Shown here: positions 16,501 through 23,138 of the stretch, in pieces
Layout: every line of letters starts with the position of its first letter
Position numbering within the stretch: position 1 is the first letter of the stretch
From: a virus
Virus record (IMG/VR): IMGVR_UViG_3300006753_000064
Span: 1-25,265 of that record
Reading direction: 5' to 3' (one strand)
DNA: 25,265 nucleotides
Notes under the pieces: generated by a model
What the model was told of the DNA's origin: nothing
What the model saw: the letters and a program-made list of their open reading frames with translations, nothing else
Databases searched by the model: none
Made by a program: the position numbers and the translations under genes

Positions 16501-19477
16501 TGGAATTGGATCTAATCTTGAAGGTGAGAGATTTATATTTAGAGATGGTAATGGTGTAGATGTAGTAATTGGTATAGAGAATGGTAAGCCTAAGTTTTAT
16601 AGCACCTTTTATTCTAAGGTTGGTAAAGATATTCAGTATAAAGGTACAGATGCTAGTGGTGCAGATACTTTTCGTGATGCTAACATTAGTATGGAATCTA
16701 CGAGTAAAGCAAAGGCTGAACATCAATTAAAAGATCTTATGGATAAGGTTAAGAAACATGATCTTAATTACTTTGATGTGTTTAGGCTATTAGATGGACA
16801 GACTATAACCAAGGTCAAAAGTGGTGTAGCTACTACATTTAATATACCTGTGGATGCCAATCTAAAGATGCAGTTTGGAGTTATGTCTCACGCTATACCA
16901 GTTATTGGACATGATAAAGTTATATTCCGTGTAGAGAAAATATTAGATAATATGAATGGCCTTGCTGAGGTAAATGTACATGATCTTCGCACTGTAATGC
17001 AGAGAGATAATGATGGTGACCATTTATATACACATACTAGATTGCCTTGGGAAGTATTTAAATCATTCGCTAGTGAAAATGGACGCAAGGATGATTTTAG
17101 AATGTTTCAAGGAAGGGAAGAAGTTCTCAATAGAGATTATATTAATATCTTTGGCATAGGTGAAGGTGGTAAGGCAGGAGAGAATGGAGAACAAGTAGGT
17201 TTCCAAAATTATGCTTCCAAGTTACATAAAGCACAAATGATGATAGGTGAGGTAATAGGTGCAAGAAGTGCTATCTCTTGGTTGAATAGAGTAGGCTTTA
17301 ATATGGAGGGCACTCCTCTTCTTAAGGATATGCTTACTAAAAATAAGATGAGTTCAGATCATTGGAAGACAATGGATAAGTTCTATGATACTATTCAGAA
17401 TGCTATAGATATTCATGGTGGTATTCATGAAGCTTTACAAACTAGAAATAAATTAAAAGACTTCTTATTCTTTGGCCATAAGGAGCAGTATGCAGAGCCT
17501 ACTGGTGATCCAGTATTTGATAAGCATAATCAACCAGGGCTTGGATTCTTTAACGATAAAACTTTTGGCAAGACAGCATTACAGAAGAAACTATTTTATG
17601 AAATACTTAGGACTCTAAAGAAAGCTAATATGATACAGAATGATACTTGGGATGAAAGAGGTAGTCGTTCTCCTGAACCATTTGAAATTAGAAATGCTTA
17701 TTATGATATAAGAGCTTTCTTTGCTAACCCTAATGCTTATTTAGCTAAGCAGTTATCTAGAGAGATAGGTCGTACGAGTGATGCTGATGGTACAAGATCA
17801 AAGTTGGTATCTGAATATGCAGAGATGTTTTATGGTGATACTTATGATATTAAGAGACGTGATGGAAGAAAGGCTTTATATTTTGATATATTAAAAGGCA
17901 AGCACGATAGTATAATGAAGCAGAAATTTAATTTTAGTAATATTCCTGCTGATGATCCTGTTGCTGCGTTTGATAGGTCTATAGGTGGATATGTAATGAA
18001 AAGATTGCTTGGAACTAATGGATTCTGGGATGCCAATTATGGTGGGTTGGAAAATGGCAATAGAGATATGTATAATAAGGCAGGGTTCTTTGTTAAAAGT
18101 ATTGAAAGTTTTGTAGAGACAGCTCGTATGTTTGGTGATAATCCAGTGGAAGCAGCAGGTGATAGGGCTGCTGGTGCTATGACAATCAGATCATTTGATA
18201 CTGCACCTGTCTCTCCTGAAATAAGGAACTCTTTAAATAATGGTGTACTTAGAGAATTAATACAGAGACAACATAGAAATGTAATGGGAACTCTGGATTA
18301 TTTTAGATCAGAAAGGTTTTCTAATGCTGACAAGGTAGAAAAATTACAGAGAAGGCTTGGTAATTTACAATCTGCTATGGATATAATGGACAATCAGATA
18401 GCTAAGAATATGGTTATTGAAATTGCAGATCCAAGTATTATTACTCCAAAGAAACCTGGAAAGTATCCTTTTAATAGGCTACCAAAGGGCAAGAAGATTG
18501 CCATGTATAGAATTAAAGGTGATGTTAGAGTTCTTAATAAAGATGAAAAGGCTACTCTTTTCAATCATTCAATAGATGCAGAGAAGAACTTAGATTATGG
18601 ACAGCTTGAATTTGTAGGTAATTTTGATAGGAATAGTAAGCCCATATTTACAAGACAGGGCTATACATATCTAATAGATAATAAACCTAAGCAACGTATC
18701 TCTCAAAGTAGTAATGAATCTAGATATTCTATGGCTTTATTTAAAGCTACGTATGGTAATGATATTACTCCAGAGAGATTTATTAAGACAGAGAATGTAT
18801 CTGATTTTAGAGATGATGTTCGTAGACTTAGGGCATCTATTAGTATAGATTATATCAAGACAGTACAGGATGCTTTATCTAGTCGTGTATTAAGCGATGG
18901 TCTTTATTCTTTAGAACAAGTTAAGGAGGGTAGAGCTATAGCTGAATTTGTAGAACGTTGGAGTGATAGTGTCATTGAAAGTAAGGATCCTATGACTGTA
19001 CTTCTTAGATATTTATTACAACCACAAGTTACACCTTCATCATATTATAAAGATGCTCAAGGCCATGAGATGCCTGCTTATAAAACTAATGAACATTTAT
19101 ATAAAACTCTTTTACAATGGGCAGAAAACAATGGGCATCATGATTTTGTAAGGCAATTAGTAAAAGATGTTGAACATTATGCTGCTGGTAAAGATACAGA
19201 AGTAGATATTAGTAGTTATAGTAGGGGTAGCATGGATAGATTTGACTATTCAAAGCTAGGTGAAATGGCTAATCCAGTTAGATCTTTAGTTAAACATCTA
19301 AATGTATTCTTTGCTTCGCCTACGTTAAATGCTAAGTTAGATGGTATTATACCTAAGTCTAGAGGTGAAGTTAAGACAGTTATAGGTAAGGATGGTAAGA
19401 AGATACCAATACGTAGGATGCCTAAGAAGGGAGAGTACTGGAATATCCAGACTGATCAGACAGGTGAAGGTTGTTAA
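10571..19477 (+). CDS. Giant virion protein with a candidate double-psi beta-barrel RNA polymerase module (2968 aa)
   Basis: Residues 1-500 look like an ejection protein: Gly/Ala-rich amphipathic stretches (FMWQFGAGGVSGLTWGAAEL, ASLFAPWGPFGLLGKG) and PRMGVGVLAMNPWIL. Residues 500-1650 are mostly helical. Residues 2146-2155 read DNDGDHLYTH, matching the catalytic loop of RNA polymerase beta' (bacterial DFDGDQMAVH) in the three Asp, the Gly and the His five after the last Asp. Upstream, IPVDANLKMQFG (2092-2103) resembles the opening barrel strand of beta' (VGPxLxLxQCG), and GLAEVNVHDLRTVMQR resembles GKAIQLHPLVCAAYNA. Near 1706-1747, GANQMGGKG (Lys1720), then HMPDGVDILLG and SAK, resembles the beta-subunit barrel (RHGNKG ... 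DMP ... VDIxLN). The helix after 2200 (LHKAQMMIGEVIGARSAISW) could be a bridge-type helix. The beta-like-then-beta' order in one chain is that of YonO and crAss-like phage polymerases. It starts by TAATG coupling. Polymerase assignment is motif-based. Confidence 0.62.
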   Translation: MPLPKEYYDILKSGDRPVTSPTQPSGMYPDITPDVQGDQDSAWASIGDFMWQFGAGGVSGLTWGAAELAAPSKPWEEMSGAEKSGWILGEGASLFAPWGPFGLLGKGSRLAAKGANKFVGKAAQEAAETGIANLTVKQGAAVAAAKAKGVDFSDDIVQGLNKLAKDDLGVKWIKDLSATGTAALNASDNLAATGTRAVMKSFKDAGMDIVERDAAKIAGEFVESVKGGTYVNDVAEWVARGLAGRIPDTAKGFMSKYLGMAAQDLMMIGTHSLVSGKIKALANGEDFDATGALSHAGLMSLGFPLIRMIPGGGVANISTGVKAYMGKFKNTNYKAIEEAHGSDVVKNMLKLMVRGERKDLWSRSKLGDAWWKAGGKIYKSAEEIERALPKMKMADVHTLLNKMNKTANQELLKKWGPGFLSDLGRSVPRMGVGVLAMNPWILDKDAWGSMEGPELASHMFMSAIMTKGRGAWGHKEQRAYFADFTPYHEALHLLGVNTENVQDVLRFHNGKAVYEGMGLALGTHEVGQELVSIFDGELKTAESRPSGRDFSNPDHALVVDLGNLYNVIKNQADPDFKPIKMENLDAKTLSNLSNKLKGLKFSDGNTVDDIGYEGALVKLTSDTRARGIEIYKQMMASLGSELGYDVAVTKEGRVTGSYVLSNKENKPIDDANTYNRVLDALRNINEADVKTGIDADAQKQNYEKMVRDSGLTEEQFNIRTREIIDEHMDVLGREYGDKNIYRDPVKENPLWKFFEQAKNVEAAERVYNIAQGKFPSGDPAKDKILTENLDTLFKLTDDRYASSIDSYKNLIKGLIKDPQTDKEKAANESIIENIEDLRLLFDLRKQALGGTSKKDASERGIIDAEGLSIVQRKWQDIYRSLPVEWKQNWAGHTRKLYIERMYKGRGFDRRAINLLSFMSDNNLVLPGEGGIINMPSKEAVLKELQGKVSKTQLAEYERSLSTIRQVLGDDVVREIDWAFTESGRRQLEEVDMSNYIKAAKLLGNEMYSDMLVNTQATLQEIGSKSGGMRRRIHELHNEITTLLDTFDPTTNKAPVKDPIGEINALKDKLMSLEQVARTKESKEDLGEVIVQLHTLIDSIDPATSRFNISKKRILTEEEQLTGDEYGIHDALTRPIQTTLSRLFAKEHESIDRLRELVVKLENLSASGRAGLGLDKSDTMRILEDLSREWYETYKGEKGKGVKVLSELITEINEKGFFGDAIKLLEGVNERVNREVILNNEHHPLNEDGVRMSESLEKGYKTHEHHRTPIEIAKDYGLVDKDGKIDQGFKKAVSQNPYRALADNVREKIFAQDPAKKTISQKEAEWRRFREKDAVELLTNILNSQPINRVKILGITKAGEKRGILEFNNNAPHIQHPNTKYFNDKGYKVHWIDDTISIDIGDGRLRNASISTFESPDQIQKFLNEALRTDKITQEILDGFQSIDPGLGQRDIRKILKNPTDYVFYLRLSPMDKMMFIGTEKNLKVMDTEFEAWYNKALSRYSGKERDVFEQMFGHLRTASNSSRHMVELKMLLPYIEHTGRRSSLNEMIAEYAGDARPQTLAKIEANMFKRGFLFDGGTTQPMRYEVLDWMKNHHPNTEIKEEANRVLQNGGFVTGLIADKAAEGDKSHPLNIENVEMGQLQIIGNQASGLVKEIALAQQRSLDGMPSLMASLLDGGKFASERVAKLVMAQKGMLDTDFTNSPNGAKTIIFATGANQMGGKGYLIYHPEIAAHMPDGVDILLGETSAKTYDGIAINGSKLSAYDISGAGPEWQSSIRNMGNGNKMLLPIESLGVSFTSKTETGVTISPSIFDFQSPKAIDKAVAWMGFEAKLKQIGIQWNSVHRDGAKLSEWLYEIGQSEGNPLDKGDMGLTKLLFSYGAMPNAPYVQKALRRLLRSSNYKHLGKVSNQKGGEDNFIIPNIKGDLSVPLYAELHVTGYRFDPTTGKDIRGPGEQIDRAAVTYGGIGLNRNTAKRQLGNGIGSNLEGERFIFRDGNGVDVVIGIENGKPKFYSTFYSKVGKDIQYKGTDASGADTFRDANISMESTSKAKAEHQLKDLMDKVKKHDLNYFDVFRLLDGQTITKVKSGVATTFNIPVDANLKMQFGVMSHAIPVIGHDKVIFRVEKILDNMNGLAEVNVHDLRTVMQRDNDGDHLYTHTRLPWEVFKSFASENGRKDDFRMFQGREEVLNRDYINIFGIGEGGKAGENGEQVGFQNYASKLHKAQMMIGEVIGARSAISWLNRVGFNMEGTPLLKDMLTKNKMSSDHWKTMDKFYDTIQNAIDIHGGIHEALQTRNKLKDFLFFGHKEQYAEPTGDPVFDKHNQPGLGFFNDKTFGKTALQKKLFYEILRTLKKANMIQNDTWDERGSRSPEPFEIRNAYYDIRAFFANPNAYLAKQLSREIGRTSDADGTRSKLVSEYAEMFYGDTYDIKRRDGRKALYFDILKGKHDSIMKQKFNFSNIPADDPVAAFDRSIGGYVMKRLLGTNGFWDANYGGLENGNRDMYNKAGFFVKSIESFVETARMFGDNPVEAAGDRAAGAMTIRSFDTAPVSPEIRNSLNNGVLRELIQRQHRNVMGTLDYFRSERFSNADKVEKLQRRLGNLQSAMDIMDNQIAKNMVIEIADPSIITPKKPGKYPFNRLPKGKKIAMYRIKGDVRVLNKDEKATLFNHSIDAEKNLDYGQLEFVGNFDRNSKPIFTRQGYTYLIDNKPKQRISQSSNESRYSMALFKATYGNDITPERFIKTENVSDFRDDVRRLRASISIDYIKTVQDALSSRVLSDGLYSLEQVKEGRAIAEFVERWSDSVIESKDPMTVLLRYLLQPQVTPSSYYKDAQGHEMPAYKTNEHLYKTLLQWAENNGHHDFVRQLVKDVEHYAAGKDTEVDISSYSRGSMDRFDYSKLGEMANPVRSLVKHLNVFFASPTLNAKLDGIIPKSRGEVKTVIGKDGKKIPIRRMPKKGEYWNIQTDQTGEGC

Positions 19478-19579
19478 ATGAAAAATAACGAAAAAGTATT
19501 TCTATATATACTTGATTTTCAACTTTGTTTTAAGAAGTCGCCCCACCCAGCGTATGAAATTTTGAAATCTAATGGCTGA
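19478..19579 (+). CDS. Possible tiny protein (33 aa) in the gap after the giant gene
   Basis: The ATG follows the stop of the giant gene directly (TAAATG), with GAAGG seven bases upstream. The 33-codon frame reads MKNNEKVFLYILDFQLCF and ends HPAYEILKSNG. Its stop overlaps the next tiny ORF as ATGGCTGA. No family is recognised. The overlap pattern favours a gene; the short length and unusual codons do not. Confidence 0.32.
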   Translation: MKNNEKVFLYILDFQLCFKKSPHPAYEILKSNG

Positions 19580-19721
19580 TAAAGTGGATAATAGAGCCTT
19601 TGCAGTTAATATATCATATATAAGGTCAATATGGGAGTGCAAAAGGGGTGCAGGATGCGTTTTATGGACGTTTCTCTGTTTTTCCGACCTTAGGTACCAC
19701 TTGAATATAAAAGGAATTTAA
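19572..19721 (+). CDS. Possible tiny Cys/Trp-containing protein (49 aa)
   Basis: A 49-codon frame starts inside the previous stop (ATGGCTGA) and ends with a TAA that touches the ATG of the next large gene. It begins MADKVDNRAFAVNISYIRSI and contains WECKRGAGCVLWTFLCF, a short Cys-rich hydrophobic stretch. There is no clear Shine-Dalgarno, so it would depend on coupling. A 7-bp inverted repeat (TAAGGTC at 19621, GACCTTA at 19686) lies within it, and the stretch is richer in G and C than the flanking giant genes. It may be coding, a regulatory gap, or the scar of the split between two virion genes. Confidence 0.3.
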   Translation: MADKVDNRAFAVNISYIRSIWECKRGAGCVLWTFLCFSDLRYHLNIKGI

Positions 19722-22352
19722 ATGGGACTATGTAATGTAACTAATAAAACCAAGCAAGAACGTATGAAGGCTATGAGCGATATATACGACTATTGGATTA
19801 CTAAGAAAAATGTAGTGGATAGGTTTAGTTCTAAATCTATTGATGGTAAGCGAGATTATAATAGAGAATCTTCTGTTCATAATCTTAAATGGCTTATAGA
19901 ACAGCGTTTAGAAATGCCTTGGGATTCTGATAGTCCCCTTACTGATGCTCATTATAGAAGAATTAAGGTAGAAATTGATGCTTTTGATAGAGCTTTAGGT
20001 GGGAAGTTTAGTAATTTGGCATGGGTGGTACCAGAAGGAATATCAAAACAAGATCCAACCGCAAGAAAATTCTATCTTGAATTAAATAACATCCTTAATT
20101 ATGAACGTGTTCAGATTAATAAAGTTCTTACATCTAATGGCTTTATTGCTAACCATATGCTTGATGCATATATATCTATACATGGTGGCAAGAAAGACTT
20201 AGCTACTAAAAAACTCAAGGAATTGAGAAAAGAAATGGCTGAGGCAGATCCTAATGAGCACGTACAAGCTGAATTTATTGGTAAGGTAGAAGATTTTGTT
20301 GCCAGTGATAAGGGACGAACTATTAGAGAATTTATTGAGCTTACTCAGATGGATAATGAGACCTTTCAAGAAGCACGTAAGCCTAGTTACAGAAATGAAG
20401 CTGGAGATTTAGTAGAATACAATTCTCATGTATATAAAGCTGTAGAAAAGGCAAGAGATAATTTAAATGATATGAGTGGTGTCTTTACAAATGGTCTTAT
20501 AAATTTACAGAAAATTATTGCATTAAAATATACGAACAGTACAAATATTAAAGAAGCAAGGGCTGGTAGTGATCAGGCAAGAAGGATGATTGATATTATC
20601 GAAGATTCTATTACAGATATAAAAGCTGGTAATAAGAGGGGTGGTTATTTCCCACAAGTACAGTTTGAGACTATAATGCAGATTAAGGATAACTTATCTA
20701 AAGCTATGAATGCTAATAGACTTACCAGGGATTATGCTTTTGCTGATGTAGTAGATAATGTGATTGCTAAGATTGATATTAATAAGATACCAGCACATGC
20801 ACAGAGAAGTAACCCTTTATTAAATAGATATTGGGAAAAAGATCCATTATTTGTTCTAAAAGAATATGGAGATCAAGCAGCTCAGTTTAATAAGATGATA
20901 AAGACTCAGATTACTTATCTGGATGCTTTAAAACATTTACCTAATACTGATGTAGAGTTTCAGAATGGATTAAGAAGGTTTATTGATGAGGAGTATACTG
21001 TATTTACACAAGGTACTACTGGACGTCCTGATTGGGCAAATGGAGCTGTTACACTTCTTAATTCTCTAGCAACAGCAAGAACTATGGGACTTAATATTAC
21101 TGGAGCTGTTAAAAATGCTGCTAGTGCAGTCCATTTTTATAGTAGAGTAGGTATTGGTGCACTTTCATCAGCTCGTAAAGCTATGTCTCATGATAAAGAG
21201 TTTCAGAATATGATGCAGAAGGCTGAACAAGAGGCTGGATTCTTATTTACAGATGTAGCAAAAGAGTTATATACTGAGGGACTTATTAGTAGAAAAGACT
21301 TAGAATCTGGTAAGGTAGATTTTGATCCTCTTACTGGTAAGATTTCTATAGAGGGAACTCCCGTTAGGGATGCTTTGAAAAAAGGAACCAGTTGGACTAT
21401 AGATAAGTTATTGTATTTCCATAGACTTACAGAGAATCATCAGCGTAAGTGGATGTTTAGAACTGCTTTCCATAGAAAATATAGTAAACTTGTAAATGAT
21501 GGGTATGCTCCAGATAAAGCTAAAGCATTCTCTCAGGCATATGCTTTGAAGATGGTTAATAGTTGGGCATATGAATATGCAGCTCATGCTAAATCAAAAA
21601 TTGTACGTGGTGAATGGAGAACTATTGATGAAATTGAAGGTGGAAAGATAGTAAAAAAAGGTTCAGGTGTTGCTGGGGCAGGATCTGAAGTAGCTTTCCA
21701 CTTACTTCATTATCCTATGTCTTTATTTGAAACACATTATGATGCTTTAAAAGGTATACATAAATCTGCACTTGCAAGACAGGGATTAGAATCAGAGGAA
21801 ATACAATATGCTATGAGGTACGCAGGTGTATCACTTGGAGTAGCTTTAGCATCAGCCCTTACTAATATAGATTTTACTAATATTATTGAAAATGAGAGTG
21901 TAGAACGTATTCAGCGTGTTATGGATGACCTTACTCAATTTGACAATCCAGATAAAGGTACATTTGGACTTATGTCTGAATTTACTGGTCCTACTCTTGG
22001 AACATTGAAACATTTAGCTGTAGCTAATGAGATTATAGACATAGATCATAATGATTTAAATAAAATTTTGTTTGGAAATGTAGATTTTGCAGATGATAGT
22101 GATAAACTATCTACTATGTATGCTGCTTATCAATGGTCTACTGTGTGGGGTGTAGGTAAGAATAAGATATGGCCATCACTTAAAGCTGGTAGGGGTAGGG
22201 ATCTTATTACACATTGGTTAAAACTTTATCCCAATCAATATACTAAAGAAGCACATCAATTTATTTTTGGTAAAAAACCTAAGAAAGAGAAGAGGAAAAG
22301 AGAAGCTGGTGTTGAAAGAGCATTAGCAGTTCTTGAAGGTATGCGTAGATAA
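19722..22352 (+). CDS. Large internal virion protein, PLxRFG-type C-terminus (876 aa)
   Basis: A mostly helical 876-residue protein with a good Shine-Dalgarno (AAGGA) before the ATG. The first 350 residues are charged helices; residues about 440-500 contain an Ala/Gly-rich amphipathic stretch (LLNSLATARTMGLNITGAVK, then AASAVHFYSRVGIGALSSAR). Near 658-670, FHLLHYPMSLFE resembles the PLxRFG motif that marks the C-terminal part of giant phage polyproteins (here Pro665, Phe669), followed by a membrane-like segment (YAGVSLGVALASALTNI) and a Lys/Arg-rich tail (GKKPKKEKRKREAG). Giant phage virion proteins often carry such an end, so this gene may be the detached C-terminal part of the preceding protein. 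Likely role: ejected virion protein forming or crossing the envelope channel. It is the last gene of the late block. Confidence 0.6.
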   Translation: MGLCNVTNKTKQERMKAMSDIYDYWITKKNVVDRFSSKSIDGKRDYNRESSVHNLKWLIEQRLEMPWDSDSPLTDAHYRRIKVEIDAFDRALGGKFSNLAWVVPEGISKQDPTARKFYLELNNILNYERVQINKVLTSNGFIANHMLDAYISIHGGKKDLATKKLKELRKEMAEADPNEHVQAEFIGKVEDFVASDKGRTIREFIELTQMDNETFQEARKPSYRNEAGDLVEYNSHVYKAVEKARDNLNDMSGVFTNGLINLQKIIALKYTNSTNIKEARAGSDQARRMIDIIEDSITDIKAGNKRGGYFPQVQFETIMQIKDNLSKAMNANRLTRDYAFADVVDNVIAKIDINKIPAHAQRSNPLLNRYWEKDPLFVLKEYGDQAAQFNKMIKTQITYLDALKHLPNTDVEFQNGLRRFIDEEYTVFTQGTTGRPDWANGAVTLLNSLATARTMGLNITGAVKNAASAVHFYSRVGIGALSSARKAMSHDKEFQNMMQKAEQEAGFLFTDVAKELYTEGLISRKDLESGKVDFDPLTGKISIEGTPVRDALKKGTSWTIDKLLYFHRLTENHQRKWMFRTAFHRKYSKLVNDGYAPDKAKAFSQAYALKMVNSWAYEYAAHAKSKIVRGEWRTIDEIEGGKIVKKGSGVAGAGSEVAFHLLHYPMSLFETHYDALKGIHKSALARQGLESEEIQYAMRYAGVSLGVALASALTNIDFTNIIENESVERIQRVMDDLTQFDNPDKGTFGLMSEFTGPTLGTLKHLAVANEIIDIDHNDLNKILFGNVDFADDSDKLSTMYAAYQWSTVWGVGKNKIWPSLKAGRGRDLITHWLKLYPNQYTKEAHQFIFGKKPKKEKRKREAGVERALAVLEGMRR

Positions 22353-22377
22353 TATGGAGACAATCTATTACCTACGC
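22343..22377 (+). terminator. Hairpin between the converging gene blocks, probable terminator
   Basis: GCGTAGATAAT (22343-22353) pairs with ATTACCTACGC (22367-22377) with one A/C mismatch in eleven positions, around a 13-base loop. On the plus strand it is followed by TTTCCTTCTT, an imperfect U-tract. The left arm includes the last codons of the 876-residue gene. The minus-strand 59-codon gene ends nine bases beyond the right arm, so the hairpin could stop plus-strand transcription and, more weakly, minus-strand transcription. Confidence 0.5.
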
Positions 22378-22385
22378 TTTCCTTC

Positions 22386-22565
22386 TTAACCTCTAAACAA
22401 ACTTCTATTCCGCCCTAAGCCAAGCGTTACTTGTAGAGGCCAAAATATAAGATTAAGTTCAAAGTCTTCATTAAAGCAATATAATTCAATACCAATAGGA
22501 CATATAAAGATACTTAAATAATCTTTATGTATACTACAACCAGCATATTTATTACCAAATTCCAT
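22386..22565 (-). CDS. Small unknown protein (59 aa)
   Basis: On the minus strand an ATG at 22565-22563 overlaps the stop of the nuclease gene as TAATG and has GGAGG eight bases upstream. The 59-codon frame (MEFGNKYAGCSIHKDYLSIF ... NLIFWPLQVTLGLGRNRSLF) looks like a compact beta-strand domain with three Cys; the hydrophobic stretches are too short and too broken for a clear membrane helix. No family is recognised. Strong ribosome site plus coupling make it a likely real gene, the last in the minus-strand operon. Confidence 0.62.
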   Translation of the reverse strand: MEFGNKYAGCSIHKDYLSIFICPIGIELYCFNEDFELNLIFWPLQVTLGLGRNRSLFRG

Positions 22566-22885
22566 TACCTATCCTCCGGCATTGAAGTAATGAATCTTTC
22601 TTCTAACCAATCGTCAAATCTCATGATGATGAGAGTTTCACCTCTATCTTGTTTACATACTACAGCATCTACATGTTCAGTTGGAACTAGAAAAGATGCC
22701 AGTTTCTTCCTACATTTTGCTTGAACCTTGAAATCTTGACCTATGAGGACATCAACTTCTTCATGCATACCGAGGGAAGCTCCATTGCTTCCCCATGCAC
22801 GTTTAGCTGTTTGACTTTTGCCCTTAACTAGGTTTACTATTTCTCGCTCAAACCGGTTCCCTTTGGCTTTGCTTGGACTTGGCAT
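22565..22885 (-). CDS. PDDEXK nuclease, Holliday-junction-resolvase-like (106 aa)
   Basis: The 106-residue product starts KAKGNRFEREIVNLVK, the helix with the first acidic residue (Glu13/Glu15) of Hjc/RecU-like nucleases. It then has WGSNGASLG and HEEVDVLIGQDFKVQAKCRK, giving Asp45 and Gln55-x-Lys57 of the PD-(D/E)xK core. Gln replaces the usual Glu in E-x-K, which is known in some phage members of the superfamily. Length fits a minimal single-domain nuclease. Likely role: trimming branched DNA during replication or packaging, or another endonuclease job. GGAG lies upstream of the ATG; the gene overlaps the coiled-coil gene before it by 38 bases and the 59-codon gene after it by one base. Confidence 0.68.
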   Translation of the reverse strand: MPSPSKAKGNRFEREIVNLVKGKSQTAKRAWGSNGASLGMHEEVDVLIGQDFKVQAKCRKKLASFLVPTEHVDAVVCKQDRGETLIIMRFDDWLEERFITSMPEDR

Positions 22886-23138
22886 TATTCTTTGACTCCT
22901 TTCTTAATTTAGCAGAAAACCTTTTCATAGCAGCATCAGCTTCTGCAGATATCTTTTGAAATCTGCTAGTCTTTGGTTCTCTAAGATTATGGGTAGCTTC
23001 TATAGAATTGCTTTTTAATTGTTTCTCTAGTCTGTCAACAGTATCAAGCAACTCATTATTTTGTTGTGTGAGTGTCTCTATTTTCTCTAGAGCTATCTGG
23101 AAATTGAATTGTTGATAAGTATTAACTTCCTTTTCCAC
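22848..23138 (-). CDS. Coiled-coil protein (96 aa), GTG start
   Basis: The frame opens with GTG at 23138-23136, overlapping the stop of the upstream gene as TAGTG; no in-frame ATG is nearby and GGGA lies just upstream. Residues 10-45 are a clear leucine-containing coiled coil (IALEKIETLTQQNNELLDTV, then DRLEKQLK), followed by a Ser/Lys/Arg-rich, probably unstructured basic tail. No enzymatic motif is present. It sits between a second coiled-coil gene and the nuclease gene in a chain of overlapping genes, so it might bind one of those products. Function unknown. Confidence 0.55.
   Translation of the reverse strand: MEKEVNTYQQFNFQIALEKIETLTQQNNELLDTVDRLEKQLKSNSIEATHNLREPKTSRFQKISAEADAAMKRFSAKLRKESKNNAKSKQSQREPV

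Noticed and set aside
19478-19721. A group I or group II intron joining the giant gene to the 876-residue gene
   Set aside because: No group I core (P7-like pairing) and no GUGYG start or domain V hairpin of group II could be found; the gap is also fully tiled by ORFs.
22527-22724. Plus-strand frame of 65 codons
   Set aside because: It is antisense to the nuclease gene and the 59-codon gene, both of which have good starts.
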